A stretch of DNA of 64,000 nucleotides from positions 868,001 to 932,000 of the forward strand of contig WJYB01000001.1 of the NCBI GenBank assembly GCA_009668015.1, given 5' to 3'. Shown here piece after piece: positions 16,652-27,159 of this stretch (within the stretch, counting starts at the first letter, position 1; each line of letters opens with the position of its first letter). Origin of the DNA: Enterobacteriaceae bacterium RIT714. Lineage in GTDB: Bacteria > Pseudomonadota > Gammaproteobacteria > Enterobacterales > Enterobacteriaceae. A program made the translations under genes and the position numbers. The notes beneath the pieces are model-generated. The model did not search any database and had not been told where the DNA came from. It saw nothing but the letters and a program-made list of their open reading frames with translations.

Positions 16652-19253
16652 AGCGAGAATTAAAACTAAACGCCGTATTTCGCCTTTCTGGTTGCTGCCG
16701 GTTATCGCTCTGATGATTGCAGGCTGGCTTATCTGGACGAGCTACGAAGATCGCGGTAACACCATCACTATCGACTTCCTGACCGCTGACGGTATCGTCG
16801 CGGGACGAACGCCTGTCCGTTTCCAGGGGGTTGAGGTGGGCACTGTCCAGGATATCCGCCTTGGTAAGGACCTCAACAAAATTGAGGTTCGGGCCAGCAT
16901 TAAGGCCGATATGAAGGACGCGTTACGCAGCGAAACCCAGTTCTGGCTGGTGACGCCTAAAGCCTCTCTGGCGGGTGTTTCCGGTCTGGATGCGCTGGTA
17001 GGCGGGAACTACATCGGCATGATGCCCGGCAAAGGTGAGCCTCAGGAACATTTTACCGCCCTCGACACTCAGCCAAAATATCGGCTGAACAACGGCGATC
17101 TGATGATCCATCTCCAGTCACCGGATCTGGGCTCGCTGAACAGCGGTTCGCTGGTCTATTTCCGTAAAATCCCTGTCGGACGCGTGTATGACTATGCCAT
17201 TAACCCGAACAAACAGGGCGTAACGATTGATGTGCTGATCGATCGTCGCTTCACCCCGCTGGTCAAAAAAGGCAGTCGTTTCTGGAACGTTTCAGGAGTG
17301 GATGCTGACGTCAGTCTGAGCGGAGCCAAAGTGAAGCTCGAAAGCCTTGCGGCGCTGGTCAATGGCGCGATCGCCTTCGACTCCCCCGACGGGTCAAAAC
17401 CAGCCGAAGTGGATGACAGCTTTGGTCTGTATGCCGATTTGGCCCACAGCCAGCGCGGCGTTATCGTGAAGCTGGCTTTACCGGATGCTAAAGGGCTGAA
17501 AGCCGGTTCGACCCCGCTGATGTATCAGGGGCTGGAGGTGGGACAACTCACGAAGCTGACACTTAACGCGGGCGGTTCCGTCACCGGTGAAATGACGGTT
17601 GATCCAAGCGTGGTGGATCTGCTGCGCGAAAAAACGCGCATTGAGCTGCGCAATCCGAAACTCTCCTTAAGCGATGCCAATATCAGCAGTCTGCTGACTG
17701 GCAGTACGTTTGAGCTGATTCCTGGCGAAGGGCAGCCAAACAATACCTTTGTTATCACTCCCGCGGACAAAGCCCTTCTGCAAAAACCTGGCGTCTTAAC
17801 ATTCACCCTGAGCGCGCCGGAAAGCTACGGTATTGATGCCGGACAGCCGCTGATCTTGCACGGGGTGCAGGTCGGTCAGGTGCTGGAACGCAAGCTCCTG
17901 GAAAAAGGCGTCACTTTCTCCGTTGCCATCGATCCGCAGTACCGCGACCTGGTTCGTGGTGACAGCAAATTTGTGGTCAATAGTCGTGTGGATGTCAAAG
18001 TCGGGCTGGACGGCGTCGAGTTCCTCGGTGCAAGCGCCAGTGAATGGATTAACGGCGGCATTCGTATTCTCCCGGGGCAAAAAGGGGCGATGCGCGACAG
18101 CTATCCGCTGTACGCAAATCTGGACAAAGCGATTGAAAATAGCCTGAGCGATATGCCGACCACAACGCTCACGTTAAGCGCTGAAACGCTGCCTGATGTT
18201 CAGGCCGGTTCCGTCGTGTTATACCGTAAGTTTGAAGTGGGTGAAGTCATCACCGTGCGTCCGCGCGCCGACGCCTTTGACATCGAACTGCATATCAAAC
18301 CGGAGTATCGCCATTTGCTCACCGGCAACAGCGTATTCTGGGCTGAAGGCGGGGCGAAAGTGCAACTCAACGGCAGTGGACTGACCGTACAGGCGTCTCC
18401 CCTCTCCCGCGCCCTTAAGGGAGCGATTAGCTTTGATAATTTAAGCGGCGCAGGGGCCAGCCAGCGCAAAGGCGATAAGCGGATTCTCTATCCTTCAGAA
18501 ACCGCAGCGCGCGCGGTGGGTGGTCAGATTACGCTCCATGCTTTCGATGCAGGCAAGCTCGCAGAAGGTATGCCTATCCGCTATTTGGGCATTGATATCG
18601 GGCAAGTGCAGAAGCTGACGCTTATCACTTCGCGCAACGAAGTGCAGGCCAAAGCGGTACTCTACCCTGAATATATGCAGAACTTTGCCCGCACGGGAAC
18701 ACGCTTCTCCGTGGTCACACCGCAGATTTCAGCGGCCGGGGTTGAGCATCTCGACACCATTCTGCAGCCCTATATCAACGTCGAGCCGGGCAACGGCAAT
18801 GCGCGTCGCGACTTTGAGCTACAGGAAGCGACCATCGCTGACTCGCGCTATCTGAACGGGCTAAGCATTGTGGTTGAAGTGCCAGAGGCCGGTTCCATGA
18901 GTATCGGCACACCGGTGCTGTTCCGTGGTATTGAGGTAGGGACCGTGACGGGACTGACGCTGGGCACGTTGTCAGATCGCGTGATGGTCGGTTTACGTAT
19001 CAGCGAACGTTTTCAGCATCTGGTCCGCAACAACTCCGTCTTCTGGCTGGCGTCGGGTTACTCTCTCGACTTTGGTCTGACGGGCGGCGTGGTGAAAACC
19101 GGCACCTTTAACCAGTTCATTCGCGGCGGTATCGCGTTTGCAACGCCGCCGGGCACTCCTCTTGCGCCGAAAGCGCAGGCAGGCAAGCATTTCCTGTTAC
19201 TCGAAAGTGAACCGAAAGAGTGGCGGGAATGGGGAACCGCTCTGCCACGTTAA
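16620..19253 (+). CDS. letB: Seven-MCE-domain periplasmic lipid bridge LetB (YebT)
   Basis: An 877-residue protein with one N-terminal membrane anchor (about residues 24-40, [17 protein letters not shown]) and seven tandem MCE domains. These are recognisable by the recurring pattern GTPV-x-x-x-G-x-E-V-G (for example [52 protein letters not shown]). LetB forms a hexameric tunnel from inner to outer membrane. I chose the ATG at 16620 ([12 protein letters not shown]), which gives the E. coli length and lies inside the end of letA. A GC-rich hairpin follows the stop. Confidence 0.97.
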   Translation: MSQETPASTTEARIKTKRRISPFWLLPVIALMIAGWLIWTSYEDRGNTITIDFLTADGIVAGRTPVRFQGVEVGTVQDIRLGKDLNKIEVRASIKADMKDALRSETQFWLVTPKASLAGVSGLDALVGGNYIGMMPGKGEPQEHFTALDTQPKYRLNNGDLMIHLQSPDLGSLNSGSLVYFRKIPVGRVYDYAINPNKQGVTIDVLIDRRFTPLVKKGSRFWNVSGVDADVSLSGAKVKLESLAALVNGAIAFDSPDGSKPAEVDDSFGLYADLAHSQRGVIVKLALPDAKGLKAGSTPLMYQGLEVGQLTKLTLNAGGSVTGEMTVDPSVVDLLREKTRIELRNPKLSLSDANISSLLTGSTFELIPGEGQPNNTFVITPADKALLQKPGVLTFTLSAPESYGIDAGQPLILHGVQVGQVLERKLLEKGVTFSVAIDPQYRDLVRGDSKFVVNSRVDVKVGLDGVEFLGASASEWINGGIRILPGQKGAMRDSYPLYANLDKAIENSLSDMPTTTLTLSAETLPDVQAGSVVLYRKFEVGEVITVRPRADAFDIELHIKPEYRHLLTGNSVFWAEGGAKVQLNGSGLTVQASPLSRALKGAISFDNLSGAGASQRKGDKRILYPSETAARAVGGQITLHAFDAGKLAEGMPIRYLGIDIGQVQKLTLITSRNEVQAKAVLYPEYMQNFARTGTRFSVVTPQISAAGVEHLDTILQPYINVEPGNGNARRDFELQEATIADSRYLNGLSIVVEVPEAGSMSIGTPVLFRGIEVGTVTGLTLGTLSDRVMVGLRISERFQHLVRNNSVFWLASGYSLDFGLTGGVVKTGTFNQFIRGGIAFATPPGTPLAPKAQAGKHFLLLESEPKEWREWGTALPR

Positions 19254-19260
19254 ACTCAGG

Positions 19261-19287
19261 CTCCGGTGTCAACGCACCGGAGCGTTT
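19261..19287 (+). terminator. Hairpin after letB, possible weak terminator
   Basis: CTCCGGTG and CACCGGAG form an 8-bp stem with a 6-base loop. Only a short CGTTTATG follows, so it may slow rather than end transcription into rsmF. Confidence 0.5.
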
Positions 19288-19328
19288 ATGATACACTGCG
19301 CGCCCGACCGATTCCCTGTGGTACCAGC

Positions 19329-20771
19329 GTGGCTCAAAACTCTGTATTTTTTCCTGACGAATTCCTGGCGCAGATGCGCGAGGCGCTTCCCGCTCATCTC
19401 TCTTTCGACGCGTTTATCGCTGCCTGCCAGCGGCCATTACGCCGCAGTATTCGCGTCAATACCTTAAAAATCAGCGTGGCGGATTTTCTGACGCTGGTTG
19501 CCCCTTATCACTGGCAACTCACGCCCGTTCCATGGTGTGAAGAAGGTTTCTGGATTGAGCGTGAGGATGAAGACAGCCTGCCGCTGGGAAGCACTGCCGA
19601 GCATTTGAGTGGTTTGTTTTATATTCAGGAAGCCAGCTCGATGCTGCCTGTCGCGGCGCTATTCGCGGATGACAATCAGCCGCAGCGGGTGATGGATGTC
19701 GCCGCAGCGCCGGGTTCCAAAACCACCCAGATAGCCGCCCGTATGGGAAATCGTGGTGCCATTCTGGCGAATGAGTTTTCTGCGAGCCGGGTAAAGGTAC
19801 TTCATGCCAATATCAGCCGCTGCGGCATTAGCAATGTGGCGCTGACCCACTTTGATGGCCGCGTCTTTGGTGCGGCTTTACCGGAATCTTTCGACGCGAT
19901 TCTGCTTGATGCCCCCTGTTCCGGCGAAGGCGTGGTGCGTAAAGATCCCGATGCGCTTAAAAACTGGTCGGTTGCCAGCAACCTTGAGATTGCCGCCACT
20001 CAGCGCGAGCTCATTGACAGCGCCTTTCACGCGCTCCGCCCGGGCGGTACGTTGGTCTATTCAACCTGCACGCTTAACCGTGACGAAAACGAATCGGTCT
20101 GCCTGTGGCTTAAAGAACAATATCCGCAAGCCGTTGAGTTTCTGCCGTTAGGCTCCCTTTTTGATTCAGCAAAAGAAGCGTTAACCCCCGAAGGTTTTCT
20201 GCATGTTTTCCCGCAGATTTTTGACTGCGAAGGATTCTTTGTTGCGCGCTTGCGTAAAACTGCCGCGGTTGAACCGTTGCCAGCGCCAACATTCAAAACG
20301 GGCAATTTCCCCTTCGCTCCGCTGAAAGGACGTGAGACGGCCCAGATTGTGGCGGCCGCGCAAAAAGTGGGAATCAGCTGGGATGAGCACCTTCGCCTGT
20401 GGCAGCGCGATAAAGAGATCTGGCTCTTCCCGGTCGGGATCGAGCCGTTGATCGGTAAAGTGCGTTTCTCGCGCATCGGAATGCGGTTAGCTGAAGTGCA
20501 CAACAAAGGGTACCGATGGCAGCACGAAGCGGTGATCGCCCTCGCCACAGAAGAGAATACTTTCGCCCTGACCCACAGCGAAGCAGAAGAGTGGTATCGC
20601 GGTCGTGATGTGTATCCGGAGCAGACGCCGCCGGCAGATGAAATGATTGTCACCTATCAGGGCTTTCCGTTAGGGCTGGCGAAAAAAGTAGGGTCACGAC
20701 TCAAGAACAGCTATCCGCGGGAATTGGTTCGTGATGGTCGCCTGTTTACCGGTAACCCACTCAACGAATAA
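19329..20771 (+). CDS. rsmF: 16S rRNA (cytosine-1407 C5)-methyltransferase RsmF
   Basis: A 480-residue SAM-dependent rRNA methyltransferase of the NOL1/NOP2/Sun family. The SAM motif is [19 protein letters not shown]. The two catalytic cysteine motifs are DAPCSGEG and [15 protein letters not shown]-terminal PUA-like region follows ([25 protein letters not shown]). I placed the start at the GTG at 19329 ([12 protein letters not shown]), which aligns with the E. coli N-terminus (MAQHTVYFPD); no clear ribosome binding site is seen, so the start is less certain than the rest. It lies just downstream of letB. Confidence 0.93.
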   Translation: MAQNSVFFPDEFLAQMREALPAHLSFDAFIAACQRPLRRSIRVNTLKISVADFLTLVAPYHWQLTPVPWCEEGFWIEREDEDSLPLGSTAEHLSGLFYIQEASSMLPVAALFADDNQPQRVMDVAAAPGSKTTQIAARMGNRGAILANEFSASRVKVLHANISRCGISNVALTHFDGRVFGAALPESFDAILLDAPCSGEGVVRKDPDALKNWSVASNLEIAATQRELIDSAFHALRPGGTLVYSTCTLNRDENESVCLWLKEQYPQAVEFLPLGSLFDSAKEALTPEGFLHVFPQIFDCEGFFVARLRKTAAVEPLPAPTFKTGNFPFAPLKGRETAQIVAAAQKVGISWDEHLRLWQRDKEIWLFPVGIEPLIGKVRFSRIGMRLAEVHNKGYRWQHEAVIALATEENTFALTHSEAEEWYRGRDVYPEQTPPADEMIVTYQGFPLGLAKKVGSRLKNSYPRELVRDGRLFTGNPLNE

Positions 20772-20875
20772 AAAAACAGCACGTTTTCACTGGCGATTTT
20801 GCTCTCCTGCACTACGCTGAAAAATGGGCGATCATACTGGTCGTACCAGATTTCAGGCAAACCGGGGAGAGCATT

Positions 20876-21115
20876 ATGACGAAAACCAATGTGCGCATTG
20901 GCGCTTTTGAAATCGACGATGCCGAGTTACGCGGCGATAATCAAGGCGATCGAACGTTAACCATTCCATGTAAATCCGATCCGGATTTATGTATGCAACT
21001 TGACGCCTGGGATGCCGATACCAGCATTCCGGCTATCCTCGATGGCGAACATTCCGTCCTGTACCGTGAGCACTACGATCAACAGTCCGACGCCTGGGTC
21101 ATGCGCCTTGCCTGA
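20876..21115 (+). CDS. yebV: YebV family small protein
   Basis: A 79-residue soluble protein matching E. coli YebV (VRIGAFEIDDAEL..., CKSDPDLCMQLDAWDADTSIPA). It has a GGGGAGAG ribosome binding site before the ATG at 20876. The function is unknown. A terminator follows, so it is likely its own transcription unit between rsmF and yebW. Confidence 0.93.
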   Translation: MTKTNVRIGAFEIDDAELRGDNQGDRTLTIPCKSDPDLCMQLDAWDADTSIPAILDGEHSVLYREHYDQQSDAWVMRLA

Positions 21116-21121
21116 CTCAAA

Positions 21122-21147
21122 GGAACCCGCCCGAAGGCGGGTTATTT
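21122..21147 (+). terminator. Rho-independent terminator of yebV
   Basis: AACCCGCC and GGCGGGTT form an 8-bp stem with a small CGAA-type loop, followed by ATTTAT. Confidence 0.75.
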
Positions 21148-21217
21148 ATCCCGCATATTTCCCCTGCCCCCAATCATCCCCTACACTATCAGTACGGAAG
21201 CCAGATCAGGGGATGAG

Positions 21218-21409
21218 ATGTTTGCACTGGTACTTTTTGTTTGTTATCTGGATGGCGGCTGCGACGACATTGTGATTGATGTCTACAACACTGAACGCCA
21301 GTGTGTTGCGTCAAAGAAAGAACAGCGAATTCGCCATGGCGGCTGCTATCCGGTTGAAGAATTTATTGATGGATTCTGGATGCCTGCTCAGGAGTACAGT
21401 GACTTTTAG
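21218..21409 (+). CDS. yebW: YebW family small protein
   Basis: A 63-residue protein starting MFALVLFVCYLDGGCDDIV and matching E. coli YebW in length. Four cysteines are present (residues 9, 15, 28 and 46). The GGGATGAG before the ATG at 21218 is the likely ribosome binding site. The function is unknown. Its stop codon directly abuts the convergent pphA stop. Confidence 0.92.
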   Translation: MFALVLFVCYLDGGCDDIVIDVYNTERQCVASKKEQRIRHGGCYPVEEFIDGFWMPAQEYSDF

Positions 21410-22054
21410 TTACTGTATCTGCGCAAAGGTCAACACGCCGCCAAACACTGCGCCGGTGTCGATATAGTGTAAATTTTCAAAGTCGTAGCGTTTATCGACC
21501 GGCGTATGACCAAACCAAAAATGATCCGCACCGGAAATCCCCTCCCCTTTACCTGCGAAACAGTCCGTCAATCGCGCACGATCCCACAACACGCGCTGCA
21601 CGCTGACCGGTTTATCGCGCAGATAAACCGAAGAAGGATAGTCCGCATGCGCGATGATATTGCGCCCATTTATACAGTTAATTTCAATAATATGCGGTAA
21701 TTGCCGACAGGCTTCAAGAAGTACGATAGCTTCTAATTTTTGCGGGTTTGTCAGTCTGGAAAACCATATACCGCCATTCATTGTCCAGAGCGCAAAATCA
21801 TTATTACGGAGCGCATCGAGGGCCATTTGTTCATGATTGCCCCGTACCGCATAAAACCATTTCTGCCGGATTAACTGCAAACATTTAACGCTATCCGGCC
21901 CACGATCGATCAGGTCTCCGACGGAAATGAGCAAATCCTCATGGTTATTAAAATGACGGCCCTTTAATTCATCCATAAGGCATTGATAACACCCGTGAAT
22001 GTCGCCAACCACCCAGATATTTCGCCAACGATTACCCTCGATAATTTGATACAT
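21410..22054 (-). CDS. pphA: Serine/threonine protein phosphatase PphA (PrpA)
   Basis: A 214-residue PPP-family metallophosphatase implicated in signalling of protein misfolding through CpxRA in E. coli. All the metal-site motifs are present: GDIHGC (residues 20-25), GDLIDRGPDS, RGNHEQM and the later histidines in AHADY and FGHTPVD. The ATG at 22054 follows GGAGG at 4-base spacing. It is somewhat divergent from E. coli PphA, with a shorter N-terminus. Neighbours are conserved (yebW on one side). Confidence 0.92.
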   Translation of the reverse strand: MYQIIEGNRWRNIWVVGDIHGCYQCLMDELKGRHFNNHEDLLISVGDLIDRGPDSVKCLQLIRQKWFYAVRGNHEQMALDALRNNDFALWTMNGGIWFSRLTNPQKLEAIVLLEACRQLPHIIEINCINGRNIIAHADYPSSVYLRDKPVSVQRVLWDRARLTDCFAGKGEGISGADHFWFGHTPVDKRYDFENLHYIDTGAVFGGVLTFAQIQ

Positions 22055-22222
22055 AGCGCCTCCACTAAGGAGTATAGCCAATACCTCGCCTTCGGGATCA
22101 GACGCATTATTGTTGCCAGTTTAAATCTTTAGTAAACGAAGCGGAAATAAAGGTTTAGCAGCTCTTAAATCACTCCACGGAGAACCTTAGAATAGAAGCA
22201 TAATTCTAATGAGGACTTCATC

Positions 22223-23164
22223 GTGTCTAATACCAGCCTGCAAATTGATATTCCGGAAGTACAGCCCGCAAATATTATTTCCGCCCTGACCCATGGGCAG
22301 CTTATTCCTGGGCCAATCTGGACCAAACGAGACTATCGCATCAAATTCTTCCTGCGCTCATTGCTGTTCTGGTCTTCGACAAAACGCATGCTGAGTGCGC
22401 TGGCGCATCGGGCTGATTTCGATAAGCTGCTGGCAGCCCAGATAACGCTCCCGAGCAAAACGCATCGTCAGTATCTGACCCGTGGTTTAAGCGCTAACCA
22501 GCGTGCTGAAGCCATCGTTCACCACTATGAATGGCTGGATGCCCTGCCGGACAGGAGTCTGGTAAACGCGCTGACTCATCCGGTGGCTCAACCGGTTGTC
22601 CACTTCCAGGCGAAAGATGGCGCGCAATATACCGTCTATGCCTCTTCCGCCAGCAAAGCGGAGCGCGAAGGTGAAAGCACGCTCTGGCTGCGCGATGAAG
22701 AGGATACACTGCTGACAAGCCTGACGTTCAGCGTGGTTCCACAGGGAGAGCATTCCGCTCTGGTGATCGGCGGGCTTCAGGGTCCACGTCGCGGTGTGAC
22801 GCGAGAAACGATCAAAAAAGCCACTCGCGCCTGTTATGGCCTGTTTCCGAAACGAGTCCTGATGGAGGTCATTTTTCATCTTGCCGCGCGAAGCGATATC
22901 AAAGCGATATACGGCGTCAGTGATGAAGGCCACGTGTTCCGCGCCCTGCGCTATCGCCTGAGTAAAGGCCGGCATTTTCATGCCAGCTACGATGAATTCT
23001 GGGCATCAGTTGAGGGGAAGAAGCTGTCCGCCTTCCGCTGGGAGCTGCCGTTGCAGATGGAACGCAAATCCCTTGAAAGCATCGCCAGTAAAAAACGCGC
23101 CGAATACCGCCGCCGTTTTGGCCTGTTGGACGAGATTGCAGAAGGCATTAACGCCCGCTTTTAA
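22223..23164 (+). CDS. VirK/YbjX family protein (DUF535)
   Basis: A 313-residue protein of the DUF535 family that includes YbjX, VirK and SomA. Family features seen are the central segment with LTFSVV...ALVIGGLQGPRRGVTRETIKKATRACYGLFPKRVLMEV and the C-terminal GVSDEGHVFRALRYR...YDEFWAS. Members are linked to PhoPQ-regulated resistance to antimicrobial peptides in Salmonella, but no biochemical activity is established to my knowledge. The start is GTG at 22223 after GAGG. This gene is not at this place in E. coli. It is followed by a hairpin and then by the convergent phosphoethanolamine-transferase-like gene. Confidence 0.85.
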   Translation: MSNTSLQIDIPEVQPANIISALTHGQLIPGPIWTKRDYRIKFFLRSLLFWSSTKRMLSALAHRADFDKLLAAQITLPSKTHRQYLTRGLSANQRAEAIVHHYEWLDALPDRSLVNALTHPVAQPVVHFQAKDGAQYTVYASSASKAEREGESTLWLRDEEDTLLTSLTFSVVPQGEHSALVIGGLQGPRRGVTRETIKKATRACYGLFPKRVLMEVIFHLAARSDIKAIYGVSDEGHVFRALRYRLSKGRHFHASYDEFWASVEGKKLSAFRWELPLQMERKSLESIASKKRAEYRRRFGLLDEIAEGINARF

Positions 23165-23169
23165 CGTTA

Positions 23170-23188
23170 GTGGTGGCTTCGCCACCAC
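23170..23188 (+). terminator. Hairpin after the VirK-like gene
   Basis: GTGGTGGC and GCCACCAC form an 8-bp stem with a TTC loop. A T-rich stretch follows after ten bases, so it may act as a terminator. Confidence 0.5.
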
Positions 23189-23279
23189 GTAACTTTATCT
23201 TTTTATAGTCTTTTTATCATTTAGCTCTGCCCGTTCGTTTTTTACGAGACATTGCTGCACGATTGACTGCATGTGGCCA

Positions 23280-24818
23280 CTACTGTAGCGCCTCTTCTCT
23301 GGGTAATGTGTTATAGGGAATCAGCGACCCGTCTTTCTTCAAAACTACCCTTTCTTCATTGCAGATCTCATCCGAAAAAAGATTGCACTGCAGGTCAGTG
23401 GAAGGTTCACTGATACCCAGCAGCTGGGTGATAAGAGGAATAAGATCAAAACCTGAACGCGGCGCAGTGATGACCTTTCTCTCGGCCATGTCCGACGTCG
23501 TCACGAAAAGCGGAACATCATAATTATTCTGGTACTTATCCGAATGCTGCAGGCGCTCCTCGCTTGTCCCCTTATCGACGATCTGAAGGCCGTGATCCGC
23601 AAAGTACATCATTGCCCAACTTCCGGAAGTTTTGCCAAGCATCCCATGCACACTGTCGAGTAAAGCGTCTGTATTTTTGATGCTCTGGATATAGCACGAC
23701 TCTTCTCTGGAGCGGAAGAAATTGTCGTAATGACCGTTAGTGCGAACACAGGCCACCGGATGCGAACCCATCAGGTGAATGAAAACCGCTTTTTTCCCTT
23801 TGCGATTCAGAGCGTCTGAAATCAGGGGGAGCATCTTCTCATCCGGGCTATAGAGAAACTTATTAGAAGAACCGTTCTTAACGAAATGATAATCCTCGGC
23901 TTGCTTCCCTGCGAGCGAGACGGGGCTGTCCGCACCGCCAAAGACCCCCTGGTTGGAGATCCAGTTGGTGTGGTAGCCACTTTTGCCCAGCAACCGCACA
24001 ATGCTGTTGTTGTATTCGACGCGCCCATCTTTGAAGCGGTACAGGGAGTGGGTCAAGGATAATACCGTTGCAGGGCCGCTTGAAATATAGTCAGTAAAGG
24101 TAATTCCCGGTGTTGATTGCATAAACGGGGTATTATTTACCGGGAAACCATAAGCCGACATAAAATCACGGCGAACGCTTTCTCCGATAATAATGACTAC
24201 GGTGTCATAATTATCGTTTTTAATGTCAGCATTCCAGCTATCGGTTTTTTTTACATTTTTTTCATAAAAGCTTTTATCTGAATTCACCTGCTTATAAGCA
24301 CTGTACGCATCGTTGACGAATCTAATCGGCGGATAATGTGAATCAAGTGGAGAAAAAATATTATCCTGATACGCCGCTTTAATAGGCGTACTGAAAAAAG
24401 TCATGACGCTCACAAGAGAAAGGATTCGGGGCAAGACAAAGGACGTTTTAGGTTTCAGCAGACAACATGATACAGCCGAAAGCAAAATAGAGACAGAAAT
24501 CAACCACTTCCATATTGATATAGAGAGGAAGAACTCTAACGTTTCGGCTTTATCTGTATAGGTCATGGAAGTCATGGCATTCAGATCGGGCGGGCCAAAC
24601 GTCAATCCTATCGGGCAATAAAGGAACGCTATAATTGCCCCAGATATACAGGCGACCGAATATACTCCCCTACCCCTTAATGTTAGTAGTAGAACAAAAG
24701 TAAACAAACTGTATACCGTTGCAAGACCATAGCCGAAAGCAGAGTTGAAAAGGAAAGAAAATACCATGTTCGCAAGAATGAACATGCCAGTAGGATTGAT
24801 CGTGTCACGAAACGACAT
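23280..24818 (-). CDS. Phosphoethanolamine transferase-like membrane sulfatase-fold protein
   Basis: A 512-residue protein with an N-terminal membrane domain (hydrophobic segments at about residues 12-32, 33-47, 52-70, 99-121 and 128-148) and a periplasmic alkaline-phosphatase/sulfatase-fold domain. Metal and catalytic residues typical of EptA/EptB/CptA enzymes are visible: IIIGESVRRD with E213, the nucleophile candidate T251 in SSGPATVLSLTHS, HLMGSH (348-353), ADHG (407-410) and H425. The expected reaction is transfer of phosphoethanolamine from phosphatidylethanolamine to an envelope glycan or LPS sugar; the acceptor is unknown. Start ATG 24818 has only a weak ribosome binding site. Base composition is lower in G+C than the neighbours and the upstream DNA is AT-rich, suggesting acquisition by transfer. 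Confidence 0.82.
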   Translation of the reverse strand: MSFRDTINPTGMFILANMVFSFLFNSAFGYGLATVYSLFTFVLLLTLRGRGVYSVACISGAIIAFLYCPIGLTFGPPDLNAMTSMTYTDKAETLEFFLSISIWKWLISVSILLSAVSCCLLKPKTSFVLPRILSLVSVMTFFSTPIKAAYQDNIFSPLDSHYPPIRFVNDAYSAYKQVNSDKSFYEKNVKKTDSWNADIKNDNYDTVVIIIGESVRRDFMSAYGFPVNNTPFMQSTPGITFTDYISSGPATVLSLTHSLYRFKDGRVEYNNSIVRLLGKSGYHTNWISNQGVFGGADSPVSLAGKQAEDYHFVKNGSSNKFLYSPDEKMLPLISDALNRKGKKAVFIHLMGSHPVACVRTNGHYDNFFRSREESCYIQSIKNTDALLDSVHGMLGKTSGSWAMMYFADHGLQIVDKGTSEERLQHSDKYQNNYDVPLFVTTSDMAERKVITAPRSGFDLIPLITQLLGISEPSTDLQCNLFSDEICNEERVVLKKDGSLIPYNTLPREEALQ

Positions 24819-25282
24819 GAGAAATGTGCCCCAGAAATGGCGGATATTGCCAACTAAAGTTAAATTGATGCGATTTTTCCGAATTAAGAATTATCTTATA
24901 AAAAAACAGATAACTTTACCATTAATTAAACATCAATTTTTAACAGCATTTCTCAGCAGAAGAAGATGCTAAGAGCCGGTTTGCAGCCCTGTGCGGGCGT
25001 CAAAAAAGTGGCGATGAGGATAAGCGTCGTTTTTTAACTTAAAACTCAGGAGCGGCGGATCGGGGGCGCGGCTTTTCTCGCTTTTGGTTTGCTTGCTGGC
25101 AGGGTGTACAGGTCATGGGAACGCCGTTTGGCAAATGGAGGGGGTTTTAACTTTTACGTGTAAATGAATTGTGAATGTTAAAAACGGTGTGGTATAACGA
25201 GAAATACCGAAGTGTGAGATTCGGGTAATTTCAGGGCGTTTTCGGACGGAGATCCGTAAGTGACTGAGATTAAAAGCACATA
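24819..25282. other. Gene-free AT-rich stretch between the transferase gene and SdsR
   Basis: No coding frame here resembles a known protein. The first 150 bases are very AT-rich and must contain the promoter of the transferase gene. The rest (about 25000-25280) is the position from which the E. coli RNA RyeA (SraC), antisense to SdsR, is transcribed on the plus strand. I could not locate its promoter, so I leave RyeA unassigned. Confidence 0.45.
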
Positions 25283-25384
25283 AAAAGAGACCGAATACGA
25301 TTCCTGTATTCGGTCCAGGGAAATGGCTCTTGGGAGAGAGCCGTGCGCTAAAAGTTGGCATTAATGCAGGCTAAGTCGCCTGAC
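25283..25384 (-). ncRNA. sdsR: Small RNA SdsR (RyeB)
   Basis: On the minus strand this ~102-nt segment reproduces the well-known SdsR sequence between pphA and yebY. It contains the block TTAGCCTGCATTAATGCC, the first stem GGCTCTCTCCCAAGAGCC, and the terminator hairpin CCGAATAC...GTATTCGG ending in a T run at 25286-25282. The A-rich box TATTCT at 25396-25391 is placed as a -10 element; in E. coli and Salmonella transcription depends on sigma-S. SdsR is an Hfq/ProQ-associated stationary-phase RNA that represses ompD, tolC, mutS and others. The exact 5' end is estimated. Confidence 0.9.
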
Positions 25385-25465
25385 ACTTTAAGAATAGATG
25401 ACGACGCCAGGTTTTCCAGTCCGCAGCAAAAGTGGTCGGAAAAAAAGCGTTTGAACATCCATAAA

Positions 25466-25510
25466 CAAAAAAACCGCACTGCTTCCGTTGAGAAGCCTGC
25501 GGTTTTTTTT
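25466..25510. terminator. Bidirectional terminator beside yebY
   Basis: AAAAAAACCGCA pairs with TGCGGTTTTTTTT around a loop that itself contains GCTTC/GAAGC. It can end yebY transcripts on the minus strand and a plus-strand antisense RNA over SdsR. Confidence 0.88.
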
Positions 25511-25525
25511 ATGGAAAACTCGCTG

Positions 25526-25879
<354 letters not shown>

Positions 25880-26752
25880 TTAAAAAGGCTCCCAGGTCGC
25901 AAACAGACTGACAGCGGCCAGCACCAGTGCCCCCAGAACAACCTCTGCCTGTGTTAGCCAGATAAACCATTGTTGTCCGCGCCCGTCGTCATGACGGAAT
26001 CGCGGAACCAGAAAATACCTGTTCACCAGCGCAATAACCACCATCATGGCCACCAGCGCACATTTCAACAAAAGGAGTTGCCCATACTCCGTGTGCCACG
26101 GCAGGTTCGCCCCCAGGATCAGCAGCGTATTGGCGATCCCGGTGAGGATAACCCCAGCCACGGCGACGTGACCCACGCGCGAAAAACGCATCATGGTATA
26201 AATGGCGGCCACACGCCAGCGCCCTTTCGAAAGCCGCATGCAAAACACCAGGGGTAACAGAGAGCCGGTCCAGATCGCCGCGCAGAGCAAATGAGTGGCG
26301 TGATTCAAACGCTGCAAAACGCCCGGAATGCCGTCACGCATCGCCGCATGCCCGACACCTGCCAGCAAGATGAACTGGACGGTTGCCAGCAAAAGCAGCA
26401 GACGCGCGTTTCTCCCCGGTGCAATCCAGGCCGCACCGGCAGTCAGGAGCGCACAGATGATTTGCCAGACCCAGACGCCGCCAAAGCGGGTGCTGACGAC
26501 AGCCTGCCAGATTGACGGGTCGATGACATCAGCCCAGCCGTCGCCCATCTGACCGCCCTGAATGGCGAGCATTAGCACGGCAGCGCTCAGACTCACCAGC
26601 GCCGCCACTTTTTGCTGCCCCTGAAAACGGCGGGTCATAAGCCGCTGCAAGGAAAACGGCGCCAGCCATGCGCTGTATAAGGCATTGCCAAAAAGCAGGA
26701 TTAGCGCCGCGAAATGCACAAAGCGCAGGGCGACGTAGCAAAATGCCAGCAT
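25880..26752 (-). CDS. yebZ: CopD-family inner membrane copper transport protein YebZ
   Basis: A 290-residue membrane protein of the CopD/PcoD family with about eight hydrophobic segments. Histidines typical of the family are visible in [28 protein letters not shown] and [19 protein letters not shown]. It is probably involved in moving copper across the inner membrane together with YobA. The start ATG at 26752 lies one base after the yobA stop, showing tight coupling. Confidence 0.93.
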   Translation of the reverse strand: MLAFCYVALRFVHFAALILLFGNALYSAWLAPFSLQRLMTRRFQGQQKVAALVSLSAAVLMLAIQGGQMGDGWADVIDPSIWQAVVSTRFGGVWVWQIICALLTAGAAWIAPGRNARLLLLLATVQFILLAGVGHAAMRDGIPGVLQRLNHATHLLCAAIWTGSLLPLVFCMRLSKGRWRVAAIYTMMRFSRVGHVAVAGVILTGIANTLLILGANLPWHTEYGQLLLLKCALVAMMVVIALVNRYFLVPRFRHDDGRGQQWFIWLTQAEVVLGALVLAAVSLFATWEPF

Positions 26753-26753
26753 C

Positions 26754-27128
26754 TTATTTCACGCTGAAGTGGTAGCTGCCCTTGGTTTTGTGACCGTCTA
26801 CAGAAACCACATGCCAGTCAACGGTATAGGTGCCTGGCGTCAACGCCTGTTCGATGGGAGCGATAAGCTGGGTGTCGTCATTTTCGGCGCGTTTCACCGT
26901 ACCGATCTTCACGATTTGCTGCTTATCACCCGTCACCGATACGCCGCTAAATTTTGGCTCAATACCTTCTGAAAAATTCAGCGTCAGCGCCTGCGGTGCA
27001 GCGGTCACAGCGGCATCGGCGGCCGGGTATTGATGTTTGAGGTGAGCATGCGCCAACGCTGCGGGAGCCGCGCCAACGGAAAGCAGAAATGCCAGTGCGC
27101 AAGCCGCGCGGGATGCGGTGGATACCAT
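26754..27128 (-). CDS. yobA: CopC-family periplasmic copper-binding protein YobA
   Basis: A 124-residue exported protein of the CopC family. A signal peptide ends near [12 protein letters not shown]. The new N-terminal histidine and the histidines of [17 protein letters not shown] are the expected Cu(II) ligands. The ATG at 27128 gives the E. coli length and is preceded by AAGGA; an ATG three codons upstream sits too close to that site. It is first in yobA-yebZ-yebY and divergent from holE. An inverted repeat lies in the shared promoter region. Confidence 0.94.
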   Translation of the reverse strand: MVSTASRAACALAFLLSVGAAPAALAHAHLKHQYPAADAAVTAAPQALTLNFSEGIEPKFSGVSVTGDKQQIVKIGTVKRAENDDTQLIAPIEQALTPGTYTVDWHVVSVDGHKTKGSYHFSVK

Positions 27129-27159
27129 ACCTATCATTCCTTTTGGTTATGTCTATATG

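Noticed and set aside
22152..22193. Possible PhoP box before the VirK-like gene (GGTTTA-N5-TCTTAA)
   Set aside because: The second half matches only four of six bases. The nearest -10 candidate (TAGAAT, 22188) is 19 bases away rather than the 11-12 usual for PhoP promoters.
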